Shown piece by piece: positions 1-9,846 of a stretch of DNA of 64,000 bases (position 1 is the first letter of the stretch; each line of letters starts with the position of its first letter). The notes beneath the pieces are model-generated. The model was not told where the DNA came from and did not search any database. It was given only the letters and a program-made list of their open reading frames with translations. This DNA comes from Osmia lignaria lignaria (taxonomy: Eukaryota; Arthropoda; Insecta; Hymenoptera; Megachilidae). The stretch is taken from positions 124,001 to 188,000 of the forward strand of contig NW_027478167.1 in NCBI RefSeq assembly GCF_051020975.1. Reading direction: 5' to 3'. The position numbers were made by a program, and so were the translations under genes.

Positions 1-186
1 GGGGCCACGGTGTTTCTGTATCTCTATTATGTTGGTGCGGCTTCGAAACTTTTAAATATCTTGATATATCTCGAGAACTACGCATCTGATCAAAAAATAT
101 CATAGAACATAAAAAGTAGGAAACTTAATTCTCTACAAAAAAGGTATCTTAACATTTTGCCATAGCTCGCTTCGTTTCCGAGATAT
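1..186 (+). repeat. Partial satellite monomer at left edge
   Basis: The window opens inside a monomer at the second GGGGCCACGG motif and continues through its tail to the next monomer start at 187. Base 1 aligns with the same motif exactly 322 bp further on, so the array extends beyond the window to the left in the same phase. Confidence 0.97.
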
Positions 187-1796
187 TTGCAGATTTATCT
201 CAAGGGAAGGGGCCTGACGGACATATTTCGAAATATTTCTTATTCTTGTTGTTCTTCTTCTGCACAGCTAAGCTGGAAGTGGCATTTGCAGCTCGCAATA
301 GTGCAGAGTTATCTCAAAGAGAGGGGCCACGGTGTTTCTGTATCTCTATCATGTTGGTGCGGCTTCGGAACTGTTAAATATCTTGATATATCTCGAGAAC
401 TACGCATCTGATCAAAAAATATCATAGAAGATAAATAGTAGGAAACTTAATTCTCTACAAAAAAGGTCTCTGAACATTTTGCCATAGCTCGCTTCGTTTC
501 CGAGATATTTGCACATTTATCTCAAGGGAAGGGGCCCAACGGACATATTTCGAGATATTTCTTCTTCTTGTTGTTCTTCTTCTGCGCAGCTAAGCTGGAA
601 GTGGCATTTGCGGCTCGCACTAGTGCAGAGTTATCTCAAAGAAAGGGGCCACGGTGTTTCTGTATCTCTATTATGTTGGTGCGGCTTCGGAACTTTTAAA
701 TATCTTGATATATCTCGAGAACTACGCATCTGATCAAAAAATATCATAGAACATAAAAAGTAGGAAACATAATTCTCTACAAAAAAGGTCTCTTAACATT
801 TTGCCATAGCTCGCTTGGTTTCCGAGATATATGCAGATTTATCTCAAGGGAAGGGGCCTGACGGACATATTTCGAGATATTTCTTCTTCTTGTTGTTCTT
901 CTTCTGCACAGCTAAACTGGAACTGGCATTTGCAGCTCGCAATATTGCAGAGTTATCTCAAAGAGAGGGGCCACGGTGTTTCTGTACCTCTATTAGGTTG
1001 GTGCAGCTTCGGAACTTTTAAATATCTTGATATATCTCGAGAGCTACGCATCTGATCAAAAAATATCATAGAACATGAAAAGTAGAAAACTTAATTCTCT
1101 ACAAAAAAGGTCTCTTAACATTTTGCCATAGCTCGCTTCGTTTCCGAGATATATGCAGATTTATCGCAAGGGAAGGGGCCTGACGGACATATTTCGAGAT
1201 ATTTCTTCTTCTTGTTGTTCTTCTTCTGCACAGCTAAGCTGGAAGTGGCATTTGCAGCTCGCAATAGTGCAGAGTTATCTCAAAGAAAGGGGCCACTGTG
1301 TTTCTGTATCTCTATTATGTTGGTGCGGCTTCGGAACTTTTAAATATCTCGATATATCTCGAAAACTACGCTTCTGATCAAAAAATATCATAGAACATAA
1401 CTTGTAGGAAACATAATTGTCTACAAAAAAGGTCTCTAAAGATTTTGCCATAGCTCGCTTCGTTTCCGAGATATATGCAGATTTATCTCAAGGGAAGGGG
1501 CCTGACGGACATATTCGAGATATTTCTTCTTCTTGTTGTTCTTCTTCTGCACAGCTAAGCTGGAAGCGGCATTTGCGGCTCTCACTAGTGCAGAGTTATC
1601 TCAAAGAAAGGGGCCACGGTGTTTCTGTATCTCTATTATGTTTGCTGCGGCTTCGGATATTTTAAATATCTCGATATATCTCGAAAACTACGCTTCTGAT
1701 CAAAAAATATCATAGAACATAAATTGTAGGAAACATAATTCTCTACAAAAAAGGTCTCTTAACATTTTGCCATAGCTCGTTTCGTTTCCGAGATAT
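187..1796 (+). repeat. Five mixed monomers left of the 9-mer domain
   Basis: Monomers at 187, 509, 831, 1153 and 1475 do not follow the nine-member order seen to their right. They carry variants that recur far away. The one at 509 has GCACATTTATC with GGGGCCCAACGG, as at 17557, 29471 and 33013. The one at 831 has GCTTGGTTTCC before an ATG-type start, as at 21421 and 27539. This stretch is the tail of another monomer neighbourhood, cut off by the window edge. Confidence 0.85.
1475..1796 (+). repeat. Monomer with two compensating single-base indels
   Basis: This monomer lacks one T in ATATTTCGAGAT (near 1514) and gains one base in the segment that normally reads ATGTTGGTGCGG (near 1641, here ATGTTTGCTGCGG). 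The net length stays at 322 bp, so array phase is kept while the open frame of the other monomers is broken in the middle. It is preceded by the GGTCTCTAAAGATTTT linker variant shared with five monomers elsewhere in the window. Confidence 0.85.
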
Positions 1797-2118
1797 TTGC
1801 AGATATATCTCAAGGGAAGGGGCCTGACGGACATATTTCGAGATATTTCTTCTTCTTGTTGTTCTTCTTCTGCACAGCTAAGCTGTAAGTGGCATTTGCA
1901 GCTCGCAATAGTGCAGAGTTATCTCAAAGAAAGGGGCCACGGTGTTTCTGTATCTCTATTATATTGGTGCGGCTTCGAAACTTTTGAATATCTTGATATA
2001 TCTCGAGAACTACGCATCTGATCAAAAAATATCTTAGAACATAAAAAGTAGGAAACTTAATTCTCTACAAAAAAGGTCTCTTAACATTTTGCCATAGCTC
2101 GCTTCGTTTCCGAGATAT
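1797..2118 (+). repeat. Hybrid D/E monomer at left edge of the 9-mer domain
   Basis: The left part has the type D features GCTCGTTTCG upstream, GCAGATATATC and the CTTCTTCTTG tract. The right part has the type E features AGCTGTAAG, TATATTGGTG and ATCTTAGAAC. The next monomer is type F, as expected after E. This is where the nine-member order begins, so the domain border lies in or just before this monomer. Confidence 0.75.
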
Positions 2119-2159
2119 TTGCAGATTTATCTCAAGGGAAGGGGCCTGACGGACATATT

Positions 2160-2328
2160 TCGAGATATTTCTTATTCTTGTTGTTCTTCTTCTGCACAGC
2201 TAAGCTGTAAGTGGCATTTGCAGCTCGCAATAGTGCAGAGTTATCTCAAAGAAAGGGGCCACGGTGTTTCTGTATCTCTATTATGTTGGTGCGGCTTCGA
2301 AACTTTTGAATATCTTGATATATCTCGA
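2160..2328. other. Long-spaced inverted repeat TCGAGATAT / ATATCTCGA
   Basis: TCGAGATAT at 2160-2168 is the exact reverse complement of ATATCTCGA at 2320-2328, 151 bases apart in one monomer. A further forward CGAGATAT stands just before each monomer start. The pairing is present in most monomers, although variants with GAGACATTTC or TACATCTCG weaken it. It may simply reflect an AT-rich shared motif. Confidence 0.45.
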
Positions 2329-2406
2329 GAACTACGCATCTGATCAAAAAATATCATAGAACAAGGAAAGTAGGAAACTTAATTCTCTACAAAAAAGGTC
2401 TCTTAA

Positions 2407-2582
2407 CATTTTGCCATAGCTCGCTTCGTTTCCGAGATATTTGCAGATTTATCTCAAGGGAAGGGGCCTGACGGACATATTTCGAGACATTTCTTCTTCT
2501 TGTTGTTCTTCTTCTGCACAGCTAAGCTGGAAGTGGCATTTGCAGCTCGCAATAGTGCAGAGTTATCTCAAAGAAAGAGGCC
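2407..2582 (+). repeat. Ancient internal duplication within the monomer
   Basis: Two related segments lie in each monomer. In this copy the first runs from 2407 (CATTTTGCCATAGCTCGC) through GCAGATTTATCTCAAGGG to GGGGCC at 2468. The second runs from 2537 (CATTTGCAGCTCGC) through GCAGAGTTATCTCAAAG to GAGGCC at 2582. In most other monomers the second also ends in GGGGCC. The cores are 114 bp apart, and a gap of about 16 bp separates the flanking CATTT and GCAG matches. The translated frame shows the same thing: QIYLKGRG and QSYLKERG, 38 residues apart. Confidence 0.75.
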
Positions 2583-2665
2583 ACGGTGTTTCTGTACCTC
2601 TATTATGTTGGTGCAGCTTCGGAACTTTTAAATATCTTGATATATCTCGAGAACTACGCATCTGA
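2441..2665 (+). other. Recurrent 74-codon open frame in the monomer (probably not a gene)
   Basis: A typical example of the frame found intact in roughly nine of ten monomers. It starts with TTG here; only a minority of monomers, such as those at 831, 1153, 3085 and 5661, have ATG at this point. A TAG (in GCCATAGCTC) lies in frame just upstream in most monomers. The predicted product has a serine/cysteine-rich run from the TTC/TTG tract (about residues 18-25), tryptophans near 30 and 32, and two related QxYLKxRG segments (residues 2-9 and 40-47). It matches no family I know. Substitutions between monomers are mostly amino-acid changing, and more than twenty monomers carry a stop, frameshift or lost start. 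I regard it as a chance frame in a young repeat. Confidence 0.25.
2513..2561. other. Nested inverted repeats in the monomer centre
   Basis: Arms TCTGCAC (2513-2519) and GTGCAGA (2555-2561) are perfect reverse complements with 35 bases between them. Inside lie a palindrome CAGCTAAGCTG (2519-2529, five-base arms around one A) and a second small stem TTGC/GCAA (2540-2543 with 2549-2552). The pattern recurs in most monomers. It could form a cruciform or branched stem in single-stranded DNA or in a transcript. Function is unknown. Confidence 0.6.
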
Positions 2666-3084
2666 TCAAAAAATATCATAGAACATAAAAAGTAGGAAAC
2701 CTAATTCTCTACAAAAAAGGTATCTTAACATTTTGCCATAGCTCGCTTCGTTTCCGAGATATTTGCAGATTTATCTCAAGGTAAGGGGCCTGACGGACAT
2801 ATTTCGAAATATTTCTTATTCTTGTTGTTCTTCTTCTGCACAGCTAAGCTGGAAGTGGCATTTGCAGCTCGCAATAGTGCAGAGTTATCTCAAAGAAAGA
2901 GGCCACGGTGTTTCTGTACCTCTATTAGGTTGGTGCAGCTTCGGAACTTTTAAATATCTTGATATATCTCGAGAACTACGCATCTGATCAAAAAATATCA
3001 TAGAACATAAAAAGTAGAAAACTTAATTCTCTACAAAAAAGGTCTCTTAACATTTTGCCATAGCTCGCTTCGTTTCCGAGATAT

Positions 3085-3406
3085 ATGCAGATTTATCTCA
3101 AGGGAAGGGGCCTGACGGACATATTTCGAGACATTTCTTCTTCTTGTTGTTCTTCTTCTGCACAGCTAAGCTGGAAGTGGCATTTGCAGCTCGCAATAGT
3201 GCAGAGTTATCTCAAAGAAAGGGGCCACGGTGTTTCTGTATCTCTATTATGTTGGTGCGGCTTCGGAACTTTTAAATATCTCGATATATCTCGAGAACTA
3301 CGCTTCTGATCAAAAAATATCAGAGAACGTAAATTGTAGGAAACATAATTCTCTACAAAAAAGGTCTCTAAACATTTTGCCATAGCTCGCTTCGTTTCCG
3401 AGATAT
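3085..3406 (+). repeat. Hybrid I/A monomer, shortens one copy to eight
   Basis: The monomer follows type H and starts like type I (GATATATGCAG). By position 3098 it reads CTCAAGG instead of the type I CGCAAGG, and it continues as type A (GAGACATTTC, GAGAACGTAAATTG). A switch between about 3085 and 3098 removes one monomer's worth of sequence. The next monomer is type B. Confidence 0.7.
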
Positions 3407-5982
3407 TTGCAGATTTATCTCAAGGGAAGGGGCCTGACGGACATATTTCGAGATATTTCTTCATCTTGTTGTTCTTCTTCTGCACAGCTAAGCTGGAAGT
3501 GGCATTTGCAGCTCGCAATAGTGCAGAGTTATCTCAAAGAAAGGGGCCACGGTGTTTCTGTACCTCCATTATGTTGGTGCAGCTTCGGAGCTTTTAAATA
3601 TCTTGATATATCTCGAGAACTACGCATCTGATCAAAAAATATCATAGAACATAAAAAGTAGGAAACTTAATTCTCTACAAAAAAGGTATCTTAACATTTT
3701 GCCATAGCTCGCTTCGTTTCCGAGATATTAGCCGATTTATCTCAAGGGAAGGGGCCTGACGGACATATTTCGAAATATTTCTTATTCTTGTTGTTCTTCT
3801 TCTGCACAGCTAAGCTGGAAGTGGCATTTGCAGCTCGCAATAGTGCAGAGTTATCTCAAAGAAAGGGGCCACGGTGTTTCTGTACCTCTATTATGTTGGT
3901 GCGCCTTCGGAACTTTTAAATATCTTGATATATCTCGAGAACTACGCATCTGATCAAAAAATATCATACTACATAAAAAGTAGGAAACATAATTCTCTAC
4001 AAAAAAGGTCTCTTAACATTTTGCCATAGCTCGTTTCGTTTCCGAGATATTTGCAGATATATCTCAAGGGAAGGGGCCTGACGGACATATTTCGAGATAT
4101 TTCTTCTTCTTGTTGTTCTTCTTCTGCACAGCTAAGCTGGAAGTGGCATTTGCAGCTCGCAATAGTGCAGAGTTATCTCAAAGAAAGGGGCCACGGTGTT
4201 TCTGTATCTCTATTATGTTGGTGCGGCTTCGGAACTTTTAAATATCTCGATATATCTCGAAAACTACGCTTCTGATCAAAAAATATCATAGAACATAACT
4301 TGTAGCAAACATAATTCTCTACAAAAAAGGTCTCTCAACATTTTGCCATAGCTCGCTTCGTTTCCGAGATATTTGCAGATTTATCTCAAGGGAAGGGGCC
4401 TGACGGACATATTTCGAGATATTTCTTATTCTTGTTGTTCTTCTTCTGCTCAGCTAAGCTGTAAGTGGCATTTGCAGCTCGCAATAGTGCAGAGTTATCT
4501 CAAAGAAAGGGGCCACGGTGTTTCTGTATCTCTATTATATTGGTGCGGCTTCGAAACTTTTGAATATCTTGATATATCTCGAGAACTACGCATCTGATCA
4601 AAAAATATCTTAGAGCATAAAAAGTAGGAAACTTAATTCTCTACAAAAAAGGTCTCTCAACATTTTGCCATAGCTCGCTTCGTTTCCGAGATATTTGCAG
4701 ATTTATCTCAAGGGAAGGGGCCTGACGGACATATTTCGAGATATTTCTTATTCTTGTTGTTCTTCTTCTGCACAGCTAAGCTGTAAGTGGCATTTGCAGC
4801 TCGCAATAGTGCAGAGTTATCTCAAAGAAAGGGGCCACGGTGTTTCTGTATCTCTATTATGTTGGTGCGGCTTCGAAACTTTTGAATATCTTGATATATC
4901 TCGAGAACTACGCATCTGATCAAAAAATATCATAGAACAAGGAAAGTAGGAAACTTAATTCTCTACAAAAAAGGTCTCTTAACATTTTGCCATAGCTCGC
5001 TTCGTTTCCGAGATATTTGCAGATTTATCTCAAGGGAAGGGGCCTGACGGACATATTTCGAGACATTTCTTCTTCTTGTTGTTCTTCTTCTGCACAGCTA
5101 AGCTGGAAGTGGCATTTGCAGCTCGCAATAGTGCAGAGTTATCTCAAAGAAAGAGGCCACGGTGTTTCTGTACCTCTATTATGTTGGTGCAGCTTCGGAA
5201 CTTTTAAATATCTTGATATATCTCGAGAACTACGCATCTGATCAAAAAATATCATAGAACATAAAAAGTAGGAAACCTAATTCTCTACAAAAAAGGTATC
5301 TTAACATTTTGCCATAGCTCGCTTCGTTTCCGAGATATTTGCAGATTTATCTCAAGGTAAGGGGCCTGACGGACATATTTCGAAATATTTCTTATTCTTG
5401 TTGTTCTTCTTCTGCACAGCTAAGCTGGAAGTGGCATTTGCAGCTCGCAATAGTGCAGAGTTATCTCAAAGAAAGAGGCCACGGTGTTTCTGTACCTCTA
5501 TTAGGTTGGTGCAGCTTCGGAACTTTTAAATATCTTGATATATCTCGAGAACTACGCATCTGATCAAAAAATATCATAGAACATAAAAAGTAGAAAACTT
5601 AATTCTCTACAAAAAAGGTCTCTTAACATTTTGCCATAGCTCGCTTCGTTTCCGAGATATATGCAGATTTATCGCAAGGGAAGGGGCCTGACGGACATAT
5701 TTCGAGATATTTCTTCTTCTTGTTGTTCTTCTTCTGCACAGCTAAGCTGGAAGCGGCATTTGCGGCTCGCACTAGTGCAGAGTTATCTCAAAGAAAGGGG
5801 CCACGGTGTTTCTGTATCTCTATTATGTTGGTGCGGCTTCGGATCTTTTAAATATCTCGATATATCTCGAAAACTACGCTTCTGATCAAAAAATATCATA
5901 GAACATAAATTGTAGGAAACATAATTCTCTACAAAAAAGGTCTCTTAACATTTTGCCATAGCTCGCTTCGTTTCCGAGATAT
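3085..5982 (+). repeat. 9-mer copy (I/A-B-C-D-E-F-G-H-I)
   Basis: Nine monomers start at 3085, 3407, 3729, 4051, 4373, 4695, 5017, 5339 and 5661. Each from 3407 on has its near-identical counterpart at 12745 minus one or more whole units. The type C monomer at 3729 has TTAGCC in place of TTGCAG at the monomer start. Confidence 0.9.
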
Positions 5983-8900
5983 TTGCAGATTTATCTCAAG
6001 GGAAGGGGCCTGACGGACATATTTCGAGACATTTCTTCTTCTTGTTGTTCTTCTTCTGCACAGCTAAGCTGGAAGTGGCATTTGCAGCTCGCAATAGTGC
6101 AGAGTTATCTCAAAGAAAGGGGCCACGGTGTTTCTGTATCTCTATTATGTTGGTGCGGCTTCGGAACTTTTAAATATCTCGATATATCTCGAGAACTACG
6201 CTTCTGATCAAAAAATATCAGAGAACGTAAATTGTAGGAAACATAATTCTCTACAAAAAAGGTCTCTAAACATTTTGCCATAGCTCGCTTCGTTTCCGAG
6301 ATATTTGCAGATTTATCTCAAGGGAAGGGGCCTGACGGACATATTTCGAGATATTTCTTCATCTTGTTGTTCTTCTTCTGCACAGCTAAGCTGGAAGTGG
6401 CATTTGCAGCTCGCAATAGTGCAGAGTTATCTCAAAGAAAGGGGCCACGGTGTTTCTGTACCTCCATTATGTTGGTGCAGCTTCGGAGCTTTTAAATATC
6501 TTGATATATCTCGAGAACTACGCATCTGATCAAAAAATATCATAGAACATAAAAAGTAGCAAACTTAATTCTCTACAAAAAAGGTATCTTAACATTTTGC
6601 CATAGCTCGCTTCGTTTCCGAGATATTAGCCGATTTATCTCAAGGGAAGGGGCCTGACGGACATATTTCGAAATATTTCTTATTCTTGTTGTTCTTCTTC
6701 TGCACAGCTAAGCTGGAAGTGGCATTTGCAGCTCGCAATAGTGCAGAGTTATCTCAAAGAAAGGGGCCACGGTGTTTCTGTACCTCTATTATGTTGGTGC
6801 GCCTTCGGAACTTTTAAATATCTTGATATATCTCGAGAACTACGCATCTGATCAAAAAATATCATACTACATAAAAAGTAGGAAACATAATTCTCTACAA
6901 AAAAGGTCTCTTAACATTTTGCCATAGCTCGTTTCGTTTCCGAGATATTTGCAGATATATCTCAAGGGAAGGGGCCTGACGGACATATTTCGAGATATTT
7001 CTTCTTCTTGTTGTTCTTCTTCTGCACAGCTAAGCTGGAAGTGGCATTTGCAGCTCGCAATAGTGCAGAGTTATCTCAAAGAAAGGGGCCACGGTGTTTC
7101 TGTATCTCTATTATGTTGGTGCGGCTTCGGAACTTTTAAATATCTCGATATATCTCGAAAACTACGCTTCTGATCAAAAAATATCATAGAACATAACTTG
7201 TAGCAAACATAATTCTCTACAAAAAAGGTCTCTCAACATTTTGCCATAGCTCGCTTCGTTTCCGAGATATTTGCAGATTTATCTCAAGGGAAGGGGCCTG
7301 ACGGACATATTTCGAGATATTTCTTATTCTTGTTGTTCTTCTTCTGCTCAGCTAAGCTGTAAGTGGCATTTGCAGCTCGCAATAGTGCAGAGTTATCTCA
7401 AAGAAAGGGGCCACGGTGTTTCTGTACCTCCATTATGTTGGTGCAGCTTCGGAGCTTTTAAATATCTTGATATATCTCGAGAACTACGCATCTGATCAAA
7501 AAATATCATAGAACATAAAAAGTAGGAAACTTAATTCTCTACAAAAAAGGTATCTTAACATTTTGCCATAGCTCGCTTCGTTTCCGAGATATTAGCCGAT
7601 TTATCTCAAGGGAAGGGGCCTGACGGACATATTTCGAAATATTTCTTATTCTTGTTGTTCTTCTTCTGCACAGCTAAGCTGGAAGTGGCATTTGCAGCTC
7701 GCAATAGTGCAGAGTTATCTCAAAGAAAGGGGCCACGGTGTTTCTGTACCTCTATTATGTTGGTGCGCCTTCGGAACTTTTAAATATCTTGATATATCTC
7801 GAGAACTACGCATCTGATCAAAAAATATCATACTACATAAAAAGTAGGAAACATAATTCTCTACAAAAAAGGTCTCTTAACATTTTGCCATAGCTCGTTT
7901 CGTTTCCGAGATATTTGCAGATATATCTCAAGGGAAGGGGCCTGACGGACATATTTCGAGATATTTCTTCTTCTTGTTGTTCTTCTTCTGCACAGCTAAG
8001 CTGGAAGTGGCATTTGCAGCTCGCAATAGTGCAGAGTTATCTCAAAGAAAGGGGCCACGGTGTTTCTGTATCTCTATTATGTTGGTGCGGCTTCGGAACT
8101 TTTAAATATCTCGATATATCTCGAAAACTACGCTTCTGATCAAAAAATATCATAGAACATAACTTGTAGCAAACATAATTCTCTACAAAAAAGGTCTCTC
8201 AACATTTTGCCATAGCTCGCTTCGTTTCCGAGATATTTGCAGATTTATCTCAAGGGAAGGGGCCTGACGGACATATTTCGAGATATTTCTTATTCTTGTT
8301 GTTCTTCTTCTGCTCAGCTAAGCTGTAAGTGGCATTTGCAGCTCGCAATAGTGCAGAGTTATCTCAAAGAAAGGGGCCACGGTGTTTCTGTATCTCTATT
8401 ATATTGGTGCGGCTTCGAAACTTTTGAATATCTTGATATATCTCGAGAACTACGCATCTGATCAAAAAATATCTTAGAGCATAAAAAGTAGGAAACTTAA
8501 TTCTCTACAAAAAAGGTCTCTCAACATTTTGCCATAGCTCGCTTCGTTTCCGAGATATTTGCAGATTTATCTCAAGGGAAGGGGCCTGACGGACATATTT
8601 CGAGATATTTCTTATTCTTGTTGTTCTTCTTCTGCACAGCTAAGCTGTAAGTGGCATTTGCAGCTCGCAATAGTGCAGAGTTATCTCAAAGAAAGGGGCC
8701 ACGGTGTTTCTGTATCTCTATTATGTTGGTGCGGCTTCGAAACTTTTGAATATCTTGATATATCTCGAGAACTACGCATCTGATCAAAAAATATCATAGA
8801 ACAAGGAAAGTAGGAAACTTAATTCTCTACAAAAAAGGTCTCTTAACATTTTGCCATAGCTCGCTTCGTTTCCGAGATATTTGCAGATTTATCTCAAGGG

Positions 8901-9846
8901 AAGGGGCCTGACGGACATATTTCGAGACATTTCTTCTTCTTGTTGTTCTTCTTCTGCACAGCTAAGCTGGAAGTGGCATTTGCAGCTCGCAATAGTGCAG
9001 AGTTATCTCAAAGAAAGAGGCCACGGTGTTTCTGTACCTCTATTATGTTGGTGCAGCTTCGGAACTTTTAAATATCTTGATATATCTCGAGAACTACGCA
9101 TCTGATCAAAAAATATCATAGAACATAAAAAGTAGGAAACCTAATTCTCTACAAAAAAGGTATCTTAACATTTTGCCATAGCTCGCTTCGTTTCCGAGAT
9201 ATTTGCAGATTTATCTCAAGGTAAGGGGCCTGACGGACATATTTCGAAATATTTCTTATTCTTGTTGTTCTTCTTCTGCACAGCTAAGCTGGAAGTGGCA
9301 TTTGCAGCTCGCAATAGTGCAGAGTTATCTCAAAGAAAGAGGCCACGGTGTTTCTGTACCTCTATTAGGTTGGTGCAGCTTCGGAACTTTTAAATATCTT
9401 GATATATCTCGAGAACTACGCATCTGATCAAAAAATATCATAGAACATAAAAAGTAGAAAACTTAATTCTCTACAAAAAAGGTCTCTTAACATTTTGCCA
9501 TAGCTCGCTTCGTTTCCGAGATATATGCAGATTTATCGCAAGGGAAGGGGCCTGACGGACATATTTCGAGATATTTCTTCTTCTTGTTGTTCTTCTTCTG
9601 CACAGCTAAGCTGGAAGCGGCATTTGCGGCTCGCACTAGTGCAGAGTTATCTCAAAGAAAGGGGCCACGGTGTTTCTGTATCTCTATTATGTTGGTGCGG
9701 CTTCGGATCTTTTAAATATCTCGATATATCTCGAAAACTACGCTTCTGATCAAAAAATATCATAGAACATAAATTGTAGGAAACATAATTCTCTACAAAA
9801 AAGGTCTCTTAACATTTTGCCATAGCTCGCTTCGTTTCCGAGATAT
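5983..9846 (+). repeat. Expanded 12-mer copy with an E/B junction
   Basis: This copy reads A-B-C-D-(E/B)-C-D-E-F-G-H-I. It is 3864 bp long, which is 966 bp (three monomers) more than the regular unit. The extra C-D pair and hybrid are explained by joining E to B inside the monomer at 7271. Confidence 0.92.
7271..7592 (+). repeat. Hybrid E/B monomer, joint of a 3-monomer duplication
   Basis: The left side carries type E markers through 7360 (CTTATTCTTG, TCTGCTCAGC, AGCTGTAAG). From 7427 it carries type B markers (TGTACCTCC, TTCGGAGC, TCTTGATAT). The switch lies between 7360 and 7427. The following type C monomer fits B being its normal left neighbour. This is the pattern expected from unequal crossover in register but three monomers out of step. 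Confidence 0.9.

Larger units (their letters stand above)
2441..2762 (+). repeat. Example complete monomer (322 bp)
   Basis: A standard monomer given to show internal layout. Bases 2441-2665 hold the open frame of 74 codons plus stop. Bases 2492-2516 hold a TTC/TTG pyrimidine-rich tract. Bases 2513-2561 hold nested inverted repeats. The rest, up to 2762, is an A-tract-rich tail with TGATCAAAAAAT, ATAAAAAGTAGG and CTACAAAAAAGG, ending in GCCATAGCTCGC and CCGAGATAT. The unit is close to twice a nucleosome-plus-linker length, which is common in satellites, but phasing is only inferred. Confidence 0.9.

Noticed and set aside
2423..2440. CENP-B box in CTTCGTTTCCGAGATAT
   Set aside because: It shares TTCG with the box, but the required A and CGGG core positions do not match on either strand.
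2492..2516. TTC/TTG tract as an unstable microsatellite
   Set aside because: Its length is constant in all but one of 198 monomers (13711), so it does not behave as an expanding simple repeat here.
2525..2650. RNA polymerase III A and B boxes (GCTGGAAGTGG and GGCTTCGGAAC followed by TTTT), suggesting a tRNA-derived repeat
   Set aside because: Both match the consensus only weakly, no tRNA-like fold is visible, and there is no poly(A) tail or dispersed-copy signature.
2665..2740. Phased A-tracts causing DNA curvature
   Set aside because: A-runs in TCAAAAAAT, TAAAAAG and CAAAAAAGG lie about 18 bp apart by eye, not at clean multiples of the helical turn. The middle run is absent in type-2 tails.
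7271..7592. Hybrid monomers purely as assembly errors
   Set aside because: They are consistent with the order of neighbours on both sides and occur in many different blocks, some with later private mutations. Assembly error is still possible for the identical 36-42 kb copies and should be checked with reads.
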